A stretch of DNA of 64,000 bases from Linyphia triangularis. Its lineage: Eukaryota; Arthropoda; Arachnida; Araneae; Linyphiidae. How positions within the stretch are numbered: the first letter of the stretch is position 1; each line of letters starts with the position of its first letter. The notes under the pieces were generated by a model, which did not search any database, was not told the DNA's origin, and saw nothing but the letters and a program-made list of their open reading frames with translations. Below are positions 36,001 to 62,340 of this stretch, piece after piece. Location of the stretch: positions 30,600,459 through 30,664,458 of the forward strand of contig OZ021726.1 of assembly GCA_963978545.1 (NCBI GenBank), written 5' to 3'. A program made the position numbers and the translations under genes.

Positions 36001-39000
36001 GTCAGACTATTAAAGAGTACTCTTTAAATGTACAGTTAAGTAATCATGCACCTCTTTTTTTTAGAATCAAATATATCCAAGTAAAAGGAATAATTAAATC
36101 GGAATTCAGATTTTTTTTATCTAGAACTAGTACTAAATGTGTCAACTATTATATTGCAATAAATCCTATTGAATCCTGAAATATAGGAAAAAAATTGCTT
36201 CTGTAATTATGAAGAAAAGCAGGAATCTGTGAATTAAAAGTGGTTGTACAGTATATGTATATATGTTCATGATTAGGGATGGAACGGATGTGAGTTTTGC
36301 CGGATACCGGATTTCGGATATCCGGGGTACCATGTCTACCGGATACGGATATCCGAAACGGATTTCACCTGTTATTCGGCCGGATGTTCGAAATATATAC
36401 TAAACACGATAGTTATGCGATATGCTATACAAAAAAATGGTCATGATATGAAGTATCAAGTAAATTATAATTAGTGGTTAGCGCACCGCACTGCATGCCA
36501 CAGGTCCATGGTTTGATTCGCGGACTGGGCAAGGTTGACTTAGCTGTTTATACCTGAAAGAAATAAACTGAGGAGGACTATGCATGCTTGGGAACTAAAC
36601 AATGGGGTTCGGCGTCAGAATGACCATCTGACAAAACATCTGCTATGTGACACACAAATGCCACAGTCAAGAAAGCTGACCTGGGCCCAGCAGGCCTTGG
36701 TCCACACGGGCTGTCGCGCCACTGAGTTAATTTTTTTAATTTAAACTTCAGTTGATGAAACAATGTTTTAGTGATGCCAATACCTACACTTACTGTACAA
36801 TTTTGAAACTTCATCACCATTTTCTTTGTGTGTTACTTAAAATTGTACCAAACATTCTGCAATGTGATGAAAATATTTCAGAAATACGTTTGTAAATTGT
36901 TACTCAACTTCTTCTTACCTTGTATCATGTAATGTAAACATAAGATAATCTTCCTCAAGTCTGCATAAATATCCTATATTGCTTTTACCCGAAAAACACA
37001 CAGCAATTGTACTGAAGTCAAAATAATAAAACAATGGAATTCCATTAACTAATGATATTTATTTCTAGTTTATTAAGACAAATGTGTTAAAAAATACTTA
37101 ATAAAACTGACAACAAATTTAATAGGAATTTTTTTTTATTTGATTAAAATATATGCAATACTTTCAACAATATCAATCTGTTTTGGAACAGATGTAGTAT
37201 AGAACGTTCTGCAATTTGTTTTTTATCAAGCAATCAGAAATTTTTTCTATAATTAATACTTAATTAATGGCAAAATTAAGTTAAAGTATAAATATTAAAA
37301 TATAACTTAAAATCAAACATGTTGCAAGAAAAAAAAAATCTTCCAAACATAAGTTTTCCTTGGAAATGTCCTATTCAACATCTATACCTTTTTTCTGCCC
37401 TTTTGGTGCAAATGCACTATCGAATTGACGACTTTTTGGAATATTTGATTAATGCCAATAAATAAGAGCCAGTGGCTTGTTTGAATAAAATTTCATCACG
37501 AGGAGTCTCGTGTATAAGAAAATCACAACACTAAAAAGATAACAAAACCGATTTACAAAAAAAAAAAAAGAAAAAGAAAAGCTTCTTAAAATAATTTTGC
37601 ATTCATCGACAGCAACATAAATCTGTCACATTTTATAAAGACAAGTTGTTCTTAATAGTATTAAATTTACTAAGTAAAATACACCAAAATTCAAAAGGAA
37701 CACCAATTAAAATGCAACTTGACGATTCAAAGTGAATAAAGGAATAGTATTTCTAGTGATATCCAATGAGCATACTTCACTTTCATAGATTTTTAGATTC
37801 AAAATATAATTATTTAATGAAACAGAAAATATCAATGAAATGGAAAATATCACTCGCACATGAAATGAAAGTTCTTCACTGGGCATATCTATTTAAAATA
37901 AGAAAAAGTGATATTTTCATTCCCTGTATTTCATGTTCTGCATTACAAACAATAACTTTTCAGCATTCTTAGGGGCTACCGTCTTTAAATATAAACTTAA
38001 AAATTTTCGAACCCAAAATTCATCAACATTATGCTATACCATATTTAAAATATATATTTAATATAAACAAACAAAATTAATACTTACATATTTTTGTGGT
38101 TAAGGCTTTTGCTTTAGGATCATCTAAACTTCACAATTTTGGTACAAATAAAGTCGATTCCAATGTTGTCTGCGTGCATTTCTTGTTTTGATGAATTGTT
38201 TTTTCTTGTTCATCAATATTTGATGCATTTAGTGAGTCTTTTAAGCTTCAGTGAATTTCCTTATGCACACTCATTAAATGGTTCCATAAGGGTTTTGTGG
38301 AAAAGGATTTTGGGCTTTTGCCGCGCACAATATATTTTTAAAACGATTCTGTGGAGCAAGTAACACATAGGGCTTTGCTTTCGTCATTTCCATTAATTTT
38401 AAAATACTTCCAAATGGGTGATTTTAAATGAGCCATTATTAAAAATTATAAATTGGTTTGTAATTGGAGAAAACTAGGATTCAAGACATTCTAGAGAGCT
38501 AAATATAATTCCACATTGTGGCGCTGCGTTAAAGACCTAAAAATTACAATACTTCATTTTATGTCAGAAAAAATATACCAGCTTTCAACTTCTGCCAATG
38601 AAAAATCAGAAATTAGACCATACCATTCACAGCATAAAGGGGTAGGGTATTATCGTCAAAAGAACAAAAAAAAAAAAAGATTGAGGAGTGCGCATTGGCT
38701 ATTTATTGCTTTTTACTCACTAGCAAATGTCAGAAAAAAAGGAGGAAGTGAGAATAGCTAAAACTCTTAACAAGTAACTTATGTTATGGAAAAAAAGTAC
38801 TATTTATTAGTATTTCGGTTCGTGTTTTACGTTCAAATATAGCATCTGGAATTAATCAGATCATAAACTTGGAATGAAAAGAACATATTGCAAAACCCGT
38901 ATGAAGAATGTGTGTGGAAAAAGATTGGAGGAATAGTTTATGCTTATAAACTCGGCGCCAATAATACGGCGCCTCTTTAGGAATATGCGAAAGCATAGTT

Positions 39001-41118
39001 CTCACGAAGGAACTTTTTCGTTTTCTAACTTGACTGCAATTTATGTCCAAGAAAAAAAAATTAAGAAAAAAAAGTGTAGGATGCGGTGTCCCCTTTGTCC
39101 GAAAAAGATTATTATTTTTTGCAAAAAATTATTTCTTGTGGATATCTGGTGACCGGATATATAGCCGGATATCCGAATGAAATTATCGGATGTCCGGTAT
39201 TTCAAATCGGATATCCGACAGGGTTTCGGATATTGAAAAATCAGCCTGATATGCTGGATATCGGATGTTTGCCGGATATCCGTTCCATCCCTATTCATGA
39301 TAGAAAAAAAATCAATGAAGAAGTATCTAAACTCATTGTGTGTTTAAAAATGAAAGTAAATCCTTGAGAGAAAGAGGAAAAATTGTGAAAAAGTTACTTG
39401 ATTGTTCATGATATCATTTCGAAATATCATGGGACTAGAACTATTCAGATGTGCCACATTCTGTGTGGCCGAGGAAATTATCAAATGTGGATGCACACAC
39501 AGTTCTTTATAGTATTAAACATTGCCCTGTGTACTATCTGCCAAATGCTTCACAATATTGGGATAGAGTAATATTCTCCCATAGAGTATTGGGAGAATAT
39601 TTTGTTTACTAATGAATGAAACACTAAAAAATTTGGAGTAATGTGTATCTGGAACTTCAACCAAGAAATACAATGTCAATATAGAAGTATGGCAGTATTT
39701 GCCAAATGATTTGGGGATGCATAAGTGGCCTCAGGGGCAGGTGAGTTTGCTTTTGTAGACTCTAAACTGGATTTATTTTCTACTTGCATATACTGGAATA
39801 GGATGCTAGTAAAATTGTAATGAAAGTTGGGTTTATGAAACTCCTGTGTCTTTCAACAGGATAACAGCCCAAAGCATACAGCTGCTATAGCAAAGCTTTA
39901 GTTTCTTTACCATTTGCCAAAACAACTGAATCCTTTGATTTGAATCCAATTGAACCTGTCTGGGGAACAATGAAGGAAATATTGAGAAATGAAACTGCTA
40001 CAAGCAAGAATCATTTCGAATTGTATTGAAGTCACTGTGGGAATCCCTTAGAGCAATAAAAACATATAAAGCATAGTTCATTCCTTGCCCAATAGACATA
40101 AAGGCTCATGACGGGCCAACGAAATATTAAATGCTGAATTTAAACTGAATTTTTTATTTTCGGAATACAGTGTGTCGGGTCTGTGTACGAAATAGTGCTC
40201 CCTGCACTCTCGGATGAGGAAGCTTATATTGGAAGATGATTGAAAATAAAAAAAAATAAAAAAATTTAAGTTACAAAAGAACAAAAGACTTTTCTTTTTA
40301 TTTAAATTCCTTAGAAATCTTACTAAGACTGTTTTCCTTTTTTCTCTCTCAAGGTTATTTTTATCGTCTACTGTTGTCACTCACCATGGCAATGAACAAT
40401 TTACTGTTGCACTGTAATAGTATATCTATCTAATTAAACATCTTTTAAAATGGGGACTTTTGCTTTAATATTTTTCTCATTAATAAAACAAATATTTAAA
40501 AATATATATATACTTGTCATATCTATGTAAAATATATGAAGTAATATTTACCTTCAGGATATATATTTATTTTACATTAAAATAAAATTTTCTCTATTTA
40601 TACTAAGTGCATATTTTAGTACTAAATTTTTGAAATTTGAAGGTGCATGCTCATATTTGACACTGACTATATATAGTTTTATTTAATATCTTCTGTATGT
40701 TAGATATTGCTTCAATTGTCTATAAATTTCAGATTTTGACTTAGAAATATTTGTGGCAACATTTGAATTGAACTTTTATCTATTTGTGACTGAATGTACA
40801 ATACAATTATTAGTCTGCTTCTTTTATTCCTTACATTTATCAAAAGCATTATCAAATTGTAGCATAATCAAAAGATCTCTCTCTCTTTTTGGAAAAGACT
40901 GAAAGCTCTATGTGATACCACTAAAAAAATTTCCAGGCATTCTTATAGCATTTAATATAACCTATCCATAGTGGTCTAATTTTTTAAACTGTATTTTGTA
41001 GGTAATAGAAGGTGCAGGTCATCATGTGTATGCTGATAAACCAAATGAGTTCAATATCATGCTGAACAGAATTTGTGATACTTTAGACAGTGGTTTGATT
41101 CGTATGAGAGATGTCTAA
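24057..41118 (+). CDS. ABHD5: ABHD4/ABHD5-family alpha/beta-hydrolase, likely ABHD5/pummelig-type pseudo-hydrolase, seven exons
   Basis: Exons 24057-24148, 25475-25659, 26184-26462, 27817-28077, 30029-30143, 35327-35513 and 41002-41118 have GT-AG borders and compatible phases and give 411 residues; human ABHD5 has about 350, the excess being an N-terminal hydrophobic stretch (about 40-75). Family marks: oxyanion HGF (134-136), [13 protein letters not shown], nucleophile elbow LLGHCLGG with Cys205 where ABHD4 has Ser and human ABHD5 Asn, [17 protein letters not shown], and GAGHHVYAD with His380 and the HX4D motif ending at Asp385. The acid position (WID in relatives) is Asn354 (SWVN). Arg350 and Gly379 match the two residues reported as necessary for ABHD5 to activate adipose triglyceride lipase; ABHD4 lacks them. 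I infer a lipid-droplet co-activator with weak or no hydrolysis. Start: first in-frame ATG, A at -3. Introns 3, 5 and 6 carry transposons. Confidence 0.9.
24149..25474 (+). other. ABHD5 intron 1
   Basis: Donor AG|GTGGGT and acceptor TTTTTTACAG. AT-rich, with poly-A runs near 24380 and 25240 and poly-T near 25280. I see no gene or recognisable transposon. Confidence 0.6.
26495..26678 (+). repeat. 184-bp retroposon (SINE-like) with 12-bp target duplication
   Basis: The stretch is flanked by perfect direct repeats TACTAAGGTGCA at 26483-26494 and 26679-26690, a length typical of LINE-mended insertions. Inside, TAGTGAATGGGGGAGG and GGTGTTGATTCC resemble weakened pol III A and B boxes. It lies 32 bp downstream of the ABHD5 exon 3 donor. 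The retroposon reading is well supported by the duplication; its family is unknown. Confidence 0.6.
27324..27758. mobile_element. piggyBac-like MITE, 435 bp
   Basis: The ends CCCTTGGTTAGTCGC (27324-27338) and GCGACTAACCAAGGG (27744-27758) are perfect 15-bp inverted repeats. The right flank is TTAA and the left is CTAA, one base from the TTAA duplication that piggyBac elements leave, and CCCT ends are typical of the group. A further hairpin, GGGGGACA/TGTCCCCC, lies just inside the left end. There is no coding capacity. It sits in ABHD5 intron 3, ending 58 bp before exon 4. Confidence 0.7.
28670..29280 (+). repeat. Possible solo LTR or promoter-bearing repeat
   Basis: This part of ABHD5 intron 4 is less AT-rich than its flanks. 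It holds a strong TATA box (TATATAAAAG, 29037-29046), a following G-rich initiator-like stretch, and AATAAA near 29234, an order that matches U3-R-U5 of an LTR. The short open frames 28949-29209 (+) and 29112-29372 (-) are not recognisable proteins. I could not define TG...CA ends or a target duplication, so this is tentative. Confidence 0.3.
30700..31530 (+). repeat. Degenerate G-run tandem array
   Basis: At least eight G-runs of 7 to 13 bases, all on the plus strand, alternate with recurring text such as 'AACAGTATGTTTA', 'GGTCTGAGGTGGGGG', 'GTCTACATTTTG' and 'TATTTAAGGGTCTGAAG'. The spacing is roughly 70-90 bp but very degenerate. It lies inside the Tigger-like element and will be transcribed in the sense direction within the ABHD5 intron, where such runs could form G-quadruplexes. 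Confidence 0.55.
33797..33880 (+). repeat. Head fragment of dispersed repeat 'family A'
   Basis: 'CTAGGAGTGTGGAACATCGC', 'ACAACTTTCAAGTACGCTAT' and 'TTTTATTTACCATTTTTA' match the head at 13938 and the reverse of 63085. Only the first 80-odd bases remain. Confidence 0.6.
36274..39293. mobile_element. hAT-type element, 3.0 kb, with perfect 8-bp target duplication
   Basis: The element begins TAGGGATGGAACGGAT at 36274 and ends with the exact inverse ATCCGTTCCATCCCTA at 39293. TTCATGAT stands on both sides (36266-36273 and 39294-39301), the 8-bp duplication expected of hAT transposons. Both subterminal regions are packed with CGGATATCCG-like palindromes (36300-36380; 39135-39285). There is no transposase frame in the interior, so it is non-autonomous. 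It contains a SINE at about 36471-36720. It is located in ABHD5 intron 6. Confidence 0.85.
36471..36720 (+). repeat. tRNA-derived SINE inside the hAT element
   Basis: Box-A-like TTAGTGGTTAGCGCACCGCA and box-B-like GGTTTGATTCG are separated as in a tRNA, followed by a SINE body ('TTATACCTGAAAGAAATAAA', 'CAGCAGGCCTTGGTCCACAC', 'GGGCTGTCGCGCCACTGAG'). The minus-strand frame 36578-36820 is its shadow. Confidence 0.65.
39365..40078 (+). pseudogene. Tc1-like transposase fossil
   Basis: Frames interrupted by many stops read, in order: [52 protein letters not shown], then after a frameshift [15 protein letters not shown] and [14 protein letters not shown]. FQQDNxPKHT and SPDLNPIEnLW are the second and third parts of the DDE catalytic core of Tc1 transposases. 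The second Asp and the Glu positions are still visible but the gene cannot be functional. It starts about 65 bp after the hAT element in ABHD5 intron 6. Confidence 0.8.
40079..41001. other. Remainder of ABHD5 intron 6
   Basis: AT-rich, no gene. The 100-codon minus-strand frame at 40078-40380 is Lys/Phe/Asn-rich and I do not recognise it. Confidence 0.5.
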
Positions 41119-44100
41119 GTGCCTTAGAACTGAAAAATTCCTACTACATCAAATTAAAAGGAGTTACATAAATTTAAATACAATTTTATACTTTGGAGAC
41201 TTTGCGATATTTACAACCTTCATTTTCTAAAAAATAATTTTATTTTTATAACTTAAGCTGTGTTTTATGATGTATAGAATTCCACCATAGACTGTTGTGC
41301 TAATATTTTAACAAGTTGGACTTATGAAATTTTTTATTGTGTTTGTTGAACTTTTTTTGTTTAGGTTTTTGTATTTTAGTTTTATTCCTAATTACATAAA
41401 ACTATATTTTCCTCCATTTTATAAAAAAGAAAGTGCTTTTGATACACATATGAATTTTATAACTACTTTGTTATCAATATAATATGTACTAGATTCATTT
41501 AAATTAAGTTTTTTGCTATTGAATTGGTTTAGTATGAATTTTTTGCTGAAATTTTTGCTGTAATCATTTGTTTCCCTATTTATTTTATTTATGCAAATAA
41601 CTTTGAAATGCCTTATTTATATGTTATGTTTAATTTTCATATTTCTCAGCATAATTTTGCTATATTACTATTCTTTCTCAAATGAAAAAGAAACATGACT
41701 ATTTAATGTATTTTATGTTTAAGGTTTAAACATGATTTTGTCCTTTTGTTACATTTTAAGATTGTCTATTTTTATAAACATATGATTAAAACATTTTAAA
41801 AAAATAGTTTTATGATTATTTATAAATATTTTATTTTTGTTTTCTAGAATTTTGCTCTGATATGTAAAGTTCATAATTTTATGTTTTAAGATAAATTTAA
41901 TTATAATTTTTGTACTAACACTTTTCTCTTTGAAGATTCGTATTTGTTTAGTGCAAAATTTGTCACAGATAAGTGTTCCATAGACCATTTACACATACTT
42001 TTAATTTTATTGGAACCTTACTTTTTTAAGTATAAAAATTTGAAAAATATTTCTGTAGAAATGAGTTATAAAAAAAATGTAGTTTTTTAAAACTACATAT
42101 CAAGAATTTTTGATAGGTTTTATATACACGCACATTTTTGTATGTAGTAACTCATTTTAATAAATCCATTTTACAATTCAAACTTAATTGTATTTCTTTT
42201 TACTTTACAAAATTTAAAAATACAAATATAATGAATTTACAATAAGTTAATATTTTCTTTGATATTTTTAAAAGGGAATTTTAAGTTTTTCTTCCCCCCA
42301 TTGATTCAATGCATATTTTTTTGGGTCTCAATATGTGTTGTATTTTTAAAATATATGAATATTTATATCAGTCATAACAACAGTATTAAAATCTCATTAA
42401 CAAAATTTGAAAGGAAAATAAGTGGATATATTTTTATTTCACATAAATTTTTTTTATGAGCTAGCTTATTATATTTAAAATAATAATAACAAGCACTATT
42501 TTATATTCAAATTTTCTTAATAAAGTTTTATTACTGATGTTATACCTGATATTAAAATTCATAGGTTTTAAAGCAATACTCTGGTTGTTATTGTGGTCGA
42601 AAAAATTAAACATTTGGTCTATAGGGTAGGGGCAGGCTGACGATCCATCTTAAATTTTTATTTTATAAATGATTTCTATTCAATATAAATGAAGATTTAT
42701 TTACTTTGATTTAATACTAAATATATCATTCAAAATATATTGGCAATATAACATTTTTTAAAACTTTATTGGCAGATTTTATAAATTACATGAGTTAACT
42801 TGTATATATTTCTTATTTTGTAACCTTGTAATTAAGCATTTAGTAAAAAAATAAAGGCAATTTTAAAAAAGTTTATTTACATCATCATAAAATAATAAAA
42901 TAAAATACTAACTGCAATTACTCTATACAGCATACAACAGCCACTATTCGAAACTCAACTATGCTAAATAAATTTAAACTGCTGATATGGCAACAATAGA
43001 ATATACACTGAAATATATAGTGCATTTTACAAGCTATCATTTAAAAATTTAATAATATTATTAAAAAAAATTAATTTCACAAGAAAGCAATAATATACAC
43101 AGCCAAGACAAATAATATGTACACTATACTAGACTCCTTAATATAACAAGGACGGTGTTGGTTTATTAAGTTGTAGTGGCAAATATTAAACATGCTACTT
43201 AATATTCATTTAGGAACAATCTTCTGTAATGTTCTGAGTGAGTTTAAATTCACAAATCGATGTGCGAAAATGTAGCTTGCAGCAAATTGCTTTCTATTGT
43301 AGGAGATTTTTTTTTTGTGAAAAATACATAAGATTAATTCAAAATTTCATACATAGATGGCACTGTACTATAGAAACCAGAGTAAAAAAATAAAAATGAA
43401 GAAAAAATGCTATGTTTTACTCTGTCTTGTATGCATGTTAGCACAATCTGAGCTTGAAATTGTGATTCGCATGCAACAAGCTTTTTATTGCAAGCAGTCT
43501 TGCATACATCTATTTATTGATTTTGTTCTAATTTTGGTTTTATGGCAACGACTTTTTGCTCATGCGGTATTTAACAAAACTAAATTTTATGGAAATGCTT
43601 AACAGCATGACAATAATTTCCAATTTTGAAATTGTCTAAGAATATATGTTTTTTTTTTGTTTTTTTTAGATTTAGTTTACTTAAAAATTTTCTAAAACAT
43701 TCTAATTATTTTAACTTTTTGAATAAATTCAAGTTAGTACTTTACATTTTTATACAATTTTTTAACAATAAATAATTTTGAATTAGTTAAAAATGTTCTT
43801 TTTAAGAGAACTTTTAAAGTTTTCTTCAAAACACTTTTAATGTTTCATTTCTTAGAAATTGAACTTGAACTTTTGAAATTAAAGCAATCTATAACAATCC
43901 ATGCTAAAATGTTCATAATTCACCATATTTCAAAATTTGCATCAACATTTCTTTACAGTCTTCCAAATTTAATTCTAATTATTTACTACAAATGAAAGCA
44001 TTCTGTTATCTCCAAAATTTAATATTATACAGTTAGAATTCTAATTGTTCCCAAATCCAATCCATATTTGAATTACGACTATGCATTACAAATGCTTTGG

Positions 44101-47100
44101 ATATATAATTCAATCTAAGTAGTAGCTATTAGGTTGAAAATCTAGCTGGGTAGTTTAGATATATACATTCTGTTTATTCTACATTTGAGATAGATTATAA
44201 CTAAGGCTCCTAAACATTAAGTTATATTAATGTTTGTTATATACTTTAAAATCACAGCTACAGAACAGTAATACATGTCGTAAAGTCTCTTGCATTTACA
44301 AAACTAATGTACTCTATTAATTCTTGAAGTCATTTAAATTCTGGTATATGTCATTACAAGTATTACAAAAAGAATTAGTGCACTTCAAATTATGAAAATA
44401 CGATAATTAGTTTAACCCAAGTTTTCTATGTTATAAATATTTAATTTTTGATAGATTACTTCAGAATTTGTTGTATTTTTCAAACCTTATAACTACTAAC
44501 AAGTTATGCTTATTTCACTCAGTTGTATGAAACAAGCTGTATTTTTGAATGATCAACTATATTTAATTTTTTTTTTTATACATGCAACATGAGAAATTTT
44601 TCAATCTAAATCTACTGTTAGTGGATGGACTTGTCATATTTTTAATTATAATTTTTTGAATAATCTTTTTAATACAGTTTTCTCCCTCTTCAAAACTTCA
44701 ATACATTATATGTAAGATAAAACTAAATTTTTCACATTTAAACCATTTGAATCCAATTAATAAAACACTAATTAATTGTGTAATAAATATATAAAATCTT
44801 CACTCAAAGCTCCAGCGTTATTACATATCTATGCTACATCACCACATACATGCATTCTCTTTTCTTAAATTATAGAGTTAATGGCAAAGTTTTACATTTT
44901 GCTGTACAATTTTTCTTTCTAATATACTGGAATATAATTCGATTTATCAATCATACCTTGGATATACAGGCTCTTATATGCTTAACCTTTTGAGGAAAGA
45001 CATTATCACAATTTAATAGTTTAACATTTTTCAACAACTTTTCTAATATAAGTATTTTATTTAACTAAAGTTCAACTAATAGTGCATTGTAATTGTATGA
45101 AAATAGTTGTTAACGTTTATAGTTTTGGTTGTCCAGTTACATCACATTCAAGTTCTCAAGTTAGTGAATACAAATACATTTTGAAGTTCTGAAATAGCAC
45201 TCCAGTGTATACTGTTGTTCCCATTATTCATTGAAATTACAATTTATTTATATTGTTTAACATTTCATTACACTTTTTTACACAAGTTAAACGTATTAAA
45301 GTTTATTTTAATATACATATATTTCAAACAATTGCATTCTGAAAGGAACTTGAAAAAATATATACCAGTTTGCTTTTCAAATAAAGACAGTACACAAGCT
45401 GGTTATACACTATATTAAATAAATGAAGCTCCTTTTTTGTACCTCTTAAACTCAATGTTCTTTCATTTTAAGCTCTTGCAAATCAATTTATGGAATTAAA
45501 CACAATACGTGTATTAAAGGTAGCTTGTAATTTCTAACAAAAATTCCTGGTGATTATGTGCGCATAATGTATGTGCTTGCATTCATTGTGTATAAAAATG
45601 TGCTGTGAGCAGTTTCTTTTAGCACTTTGTTATTGTTGTAAAACGAAAATTTTCACTCAATTAAGTGGGAAGGCCTAATGAAATCCTCTGTGGTTCTGAG
45701 GTAAGATACAAATCCTTAATACAGATTTATTGATCTTCAATATACTTGTTAGTTTTAAATAATAATTCTTGTGTCAGTAATGAGCCCCTAAATCCTAAAT
45801 TTTTCAAAAATACTTTTATTATTTTATCTCTCTGTAAGCCGCACAGTCAAACTTTTAGGTATTCTTTAATAACCTTGTGCATACATTAATATTGATTTGA
45901 TAGTTCAAAGTTTATAATTTTTTTATTAATATTGCCACAATGTATTTTAGTGTCTTTATGAATTTTTTTTATAAGTTTTACTAATTTATCAATGTTAATT
46001 TTTTTTTTCATTACTTATGTTGACATTTAGAATTATATAATGACCCATTTCTATGTATATTTACCAGTCTGAAGGAGTAGAAATAATATTCATTCATTGT
46101 CATTCTCAATTTTGCTGTACAAGTTCAAGCATGTTAGTTGAAAACAAATTTAAATATGAATTTAATAGCTCTATATTCAGAAAACATAACTTTTTCAAAA
46201 GTCTTTTAATCTGTAAACAGTCAAGGTTTAATAACAAAAAAAAGAAAAAACTTATCCTCATTAAGCCTTGTTTTGTTATGTTGGTTGTTAGGAAAATTTG
46301 AATAAGTAACGGCCTGTGAAATGAAATTCAATTTCAAGTACTTCATATAAAGAGTAGTTTCAGAAAGTTCAGTTGCATGTTTTTGGATATTTTACCTAGA
46401 TTAATCTACATGAAAAAACTTCAATACTAAAACTTAATATTATGTGTATTTATTCATGTGGAATGCAGATTTAGTAAATAAAACTTCTAAAGGGTATCAG
46501 AGTTGTTAATGGAAGTCTGTTTCAAACATTGTCAATTAAAATAACCCTAAGAAACAAACTGCATTTACATTCCTTTGTTTTGCATTATAATAGCATTTGC
46601 AACATTTTAGACGGACATAGTCAGAATGATTTTCTCTCGCATTTTCTTGCTCTTTTCCTTGCAGTTTCTTACTTTTTTAAAAAACAATTTATTACTTTTC
46701 TTAAAGTTATTTATTATTGTTATATTACATTGCAAAGTTAATTATTGCCAATTTTGTGTTAATATTATAAATTATATGCGTTATAAAATAATATATTTAG
46801 CCATGTAAATAGTTTTCTCAATTTCTAGGATAAAATATTTTTCAACTGTTTAATATCATGTATTGGTTGCATGACAAAGCATCAAATCCAGTTTGAGAGG
46901 GAAAAAAGCTTATCTGCAGTAGTTCATCTGCAGAAAATCTGAATGCTGTTTCATTTTCGAACATAACTTAGCATCCTCTTTTTGGTTCGTTAGCTTAGTA
47001 TGTTGACGAGTCAAAGTGAAGAGGTAAATAAATGGTATATTTCACTGCTTTTACCAGAGTCATTTGCATTAAGCTGATTTTTAAATTTTGTGGCGGGTTT

Positions 47101-47516
47101 TCTGGTAATCGTCTATTAAAATGTATGTAACTGCCCAAATACATTGACTTTATCTTCAATGCTAATTCAATATACTAGTAACAACACCGATTTACACATC
47201 TATAGATATCCAATTGATTAGATCTTTGGCTTACACCACTTGTATTTTCTATAATGTTTTAATTGACGATACAAAAAGTATTCTTCTACTTCCTTTACTC
47301 AAGTGCAATAACTTTCTTCACAAGGACAGTTAACCACTACGCAATAATGGTTAGAGAATATTAAGTTAAACTGTTCCCTATGCAATAAAGAAACAGTGGC
47401 TCCTTCAAAACAGCAAGGAATGTATTTCACTACACGTAGCTCATAAAAAGTAGTTAGATTGACAGCATTTGACTTAGCAAAACTCTTATGATAAGGAGTC
47501 TATCATCAATGGAATC
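41119..47516. other. Convergent 3' region between ABHD5 and the exchanger gene
   Basis: 6.4 kb without a supported gene. Both neighbours end here, so 3' UTRs occupy an unknown part. AATAAA signals for ABHD5 occur near 42160, 42521 and 42848; a minus-strand AATAAA (plus TTTATT) is at about 42871-42876, only some 20 bp from the last of these. Many other AATAAA-like strings exist in this AT-rich text, so none is decisive. A CTCF-like TAGATGGCAC is at about 43353. Confidence 0.4.
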
Positions 47517-60600
<13,084 letters not shown>

Positions 60601-60961
60601 CTGAAAGGCAATGTGAAAAGAAACGTTGTTGTTAAATGAGAGATGTAAGTGGACCATAATGTAAGACTTTTATGGAAGAATGTGTCTGATATTTAAGTTT
60701 TGTTGTATAATGAATGCATGATTGGTTAAGACAAAATTTGTACTCAGGGAAAACATTTTTCTTTCGAAAACTTCGTTTATGAATTGAGGAGCGTCGGATC
60801 CTTAATTTAAAGAGTTTTCAATTTTGGAGGCTAATCTATTATTTTGAATGTATCGAATATTTTACCGATTCATTGAAATATAAACAAAAATTGAAAAATT
60901 TACTTAAAAAGGCACCCTAAAAATACTGGTACAACTATCTGCCAATAAATTCATTTAATAA

Positions 60962-62340
<1,379 letters not shown>

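Noticed and set aside
40078..40380. 100-residue minus-strand frame in ABHD5 intron 6
   Set aside because: Low-complexity Lys/Asn/Phe composition, no domain, no splice support.
43357..43602. 81-residue plus-strand frame with a hydrophobic, Cys-containing start resembling a signal peptide (MKKKCYVLLCLVCMLAQS)
   Set aside because: No recognisable mature protein, no splice or promoter context, and it lies in the convergent 3' region of two genes; chance is the simplest explanation.
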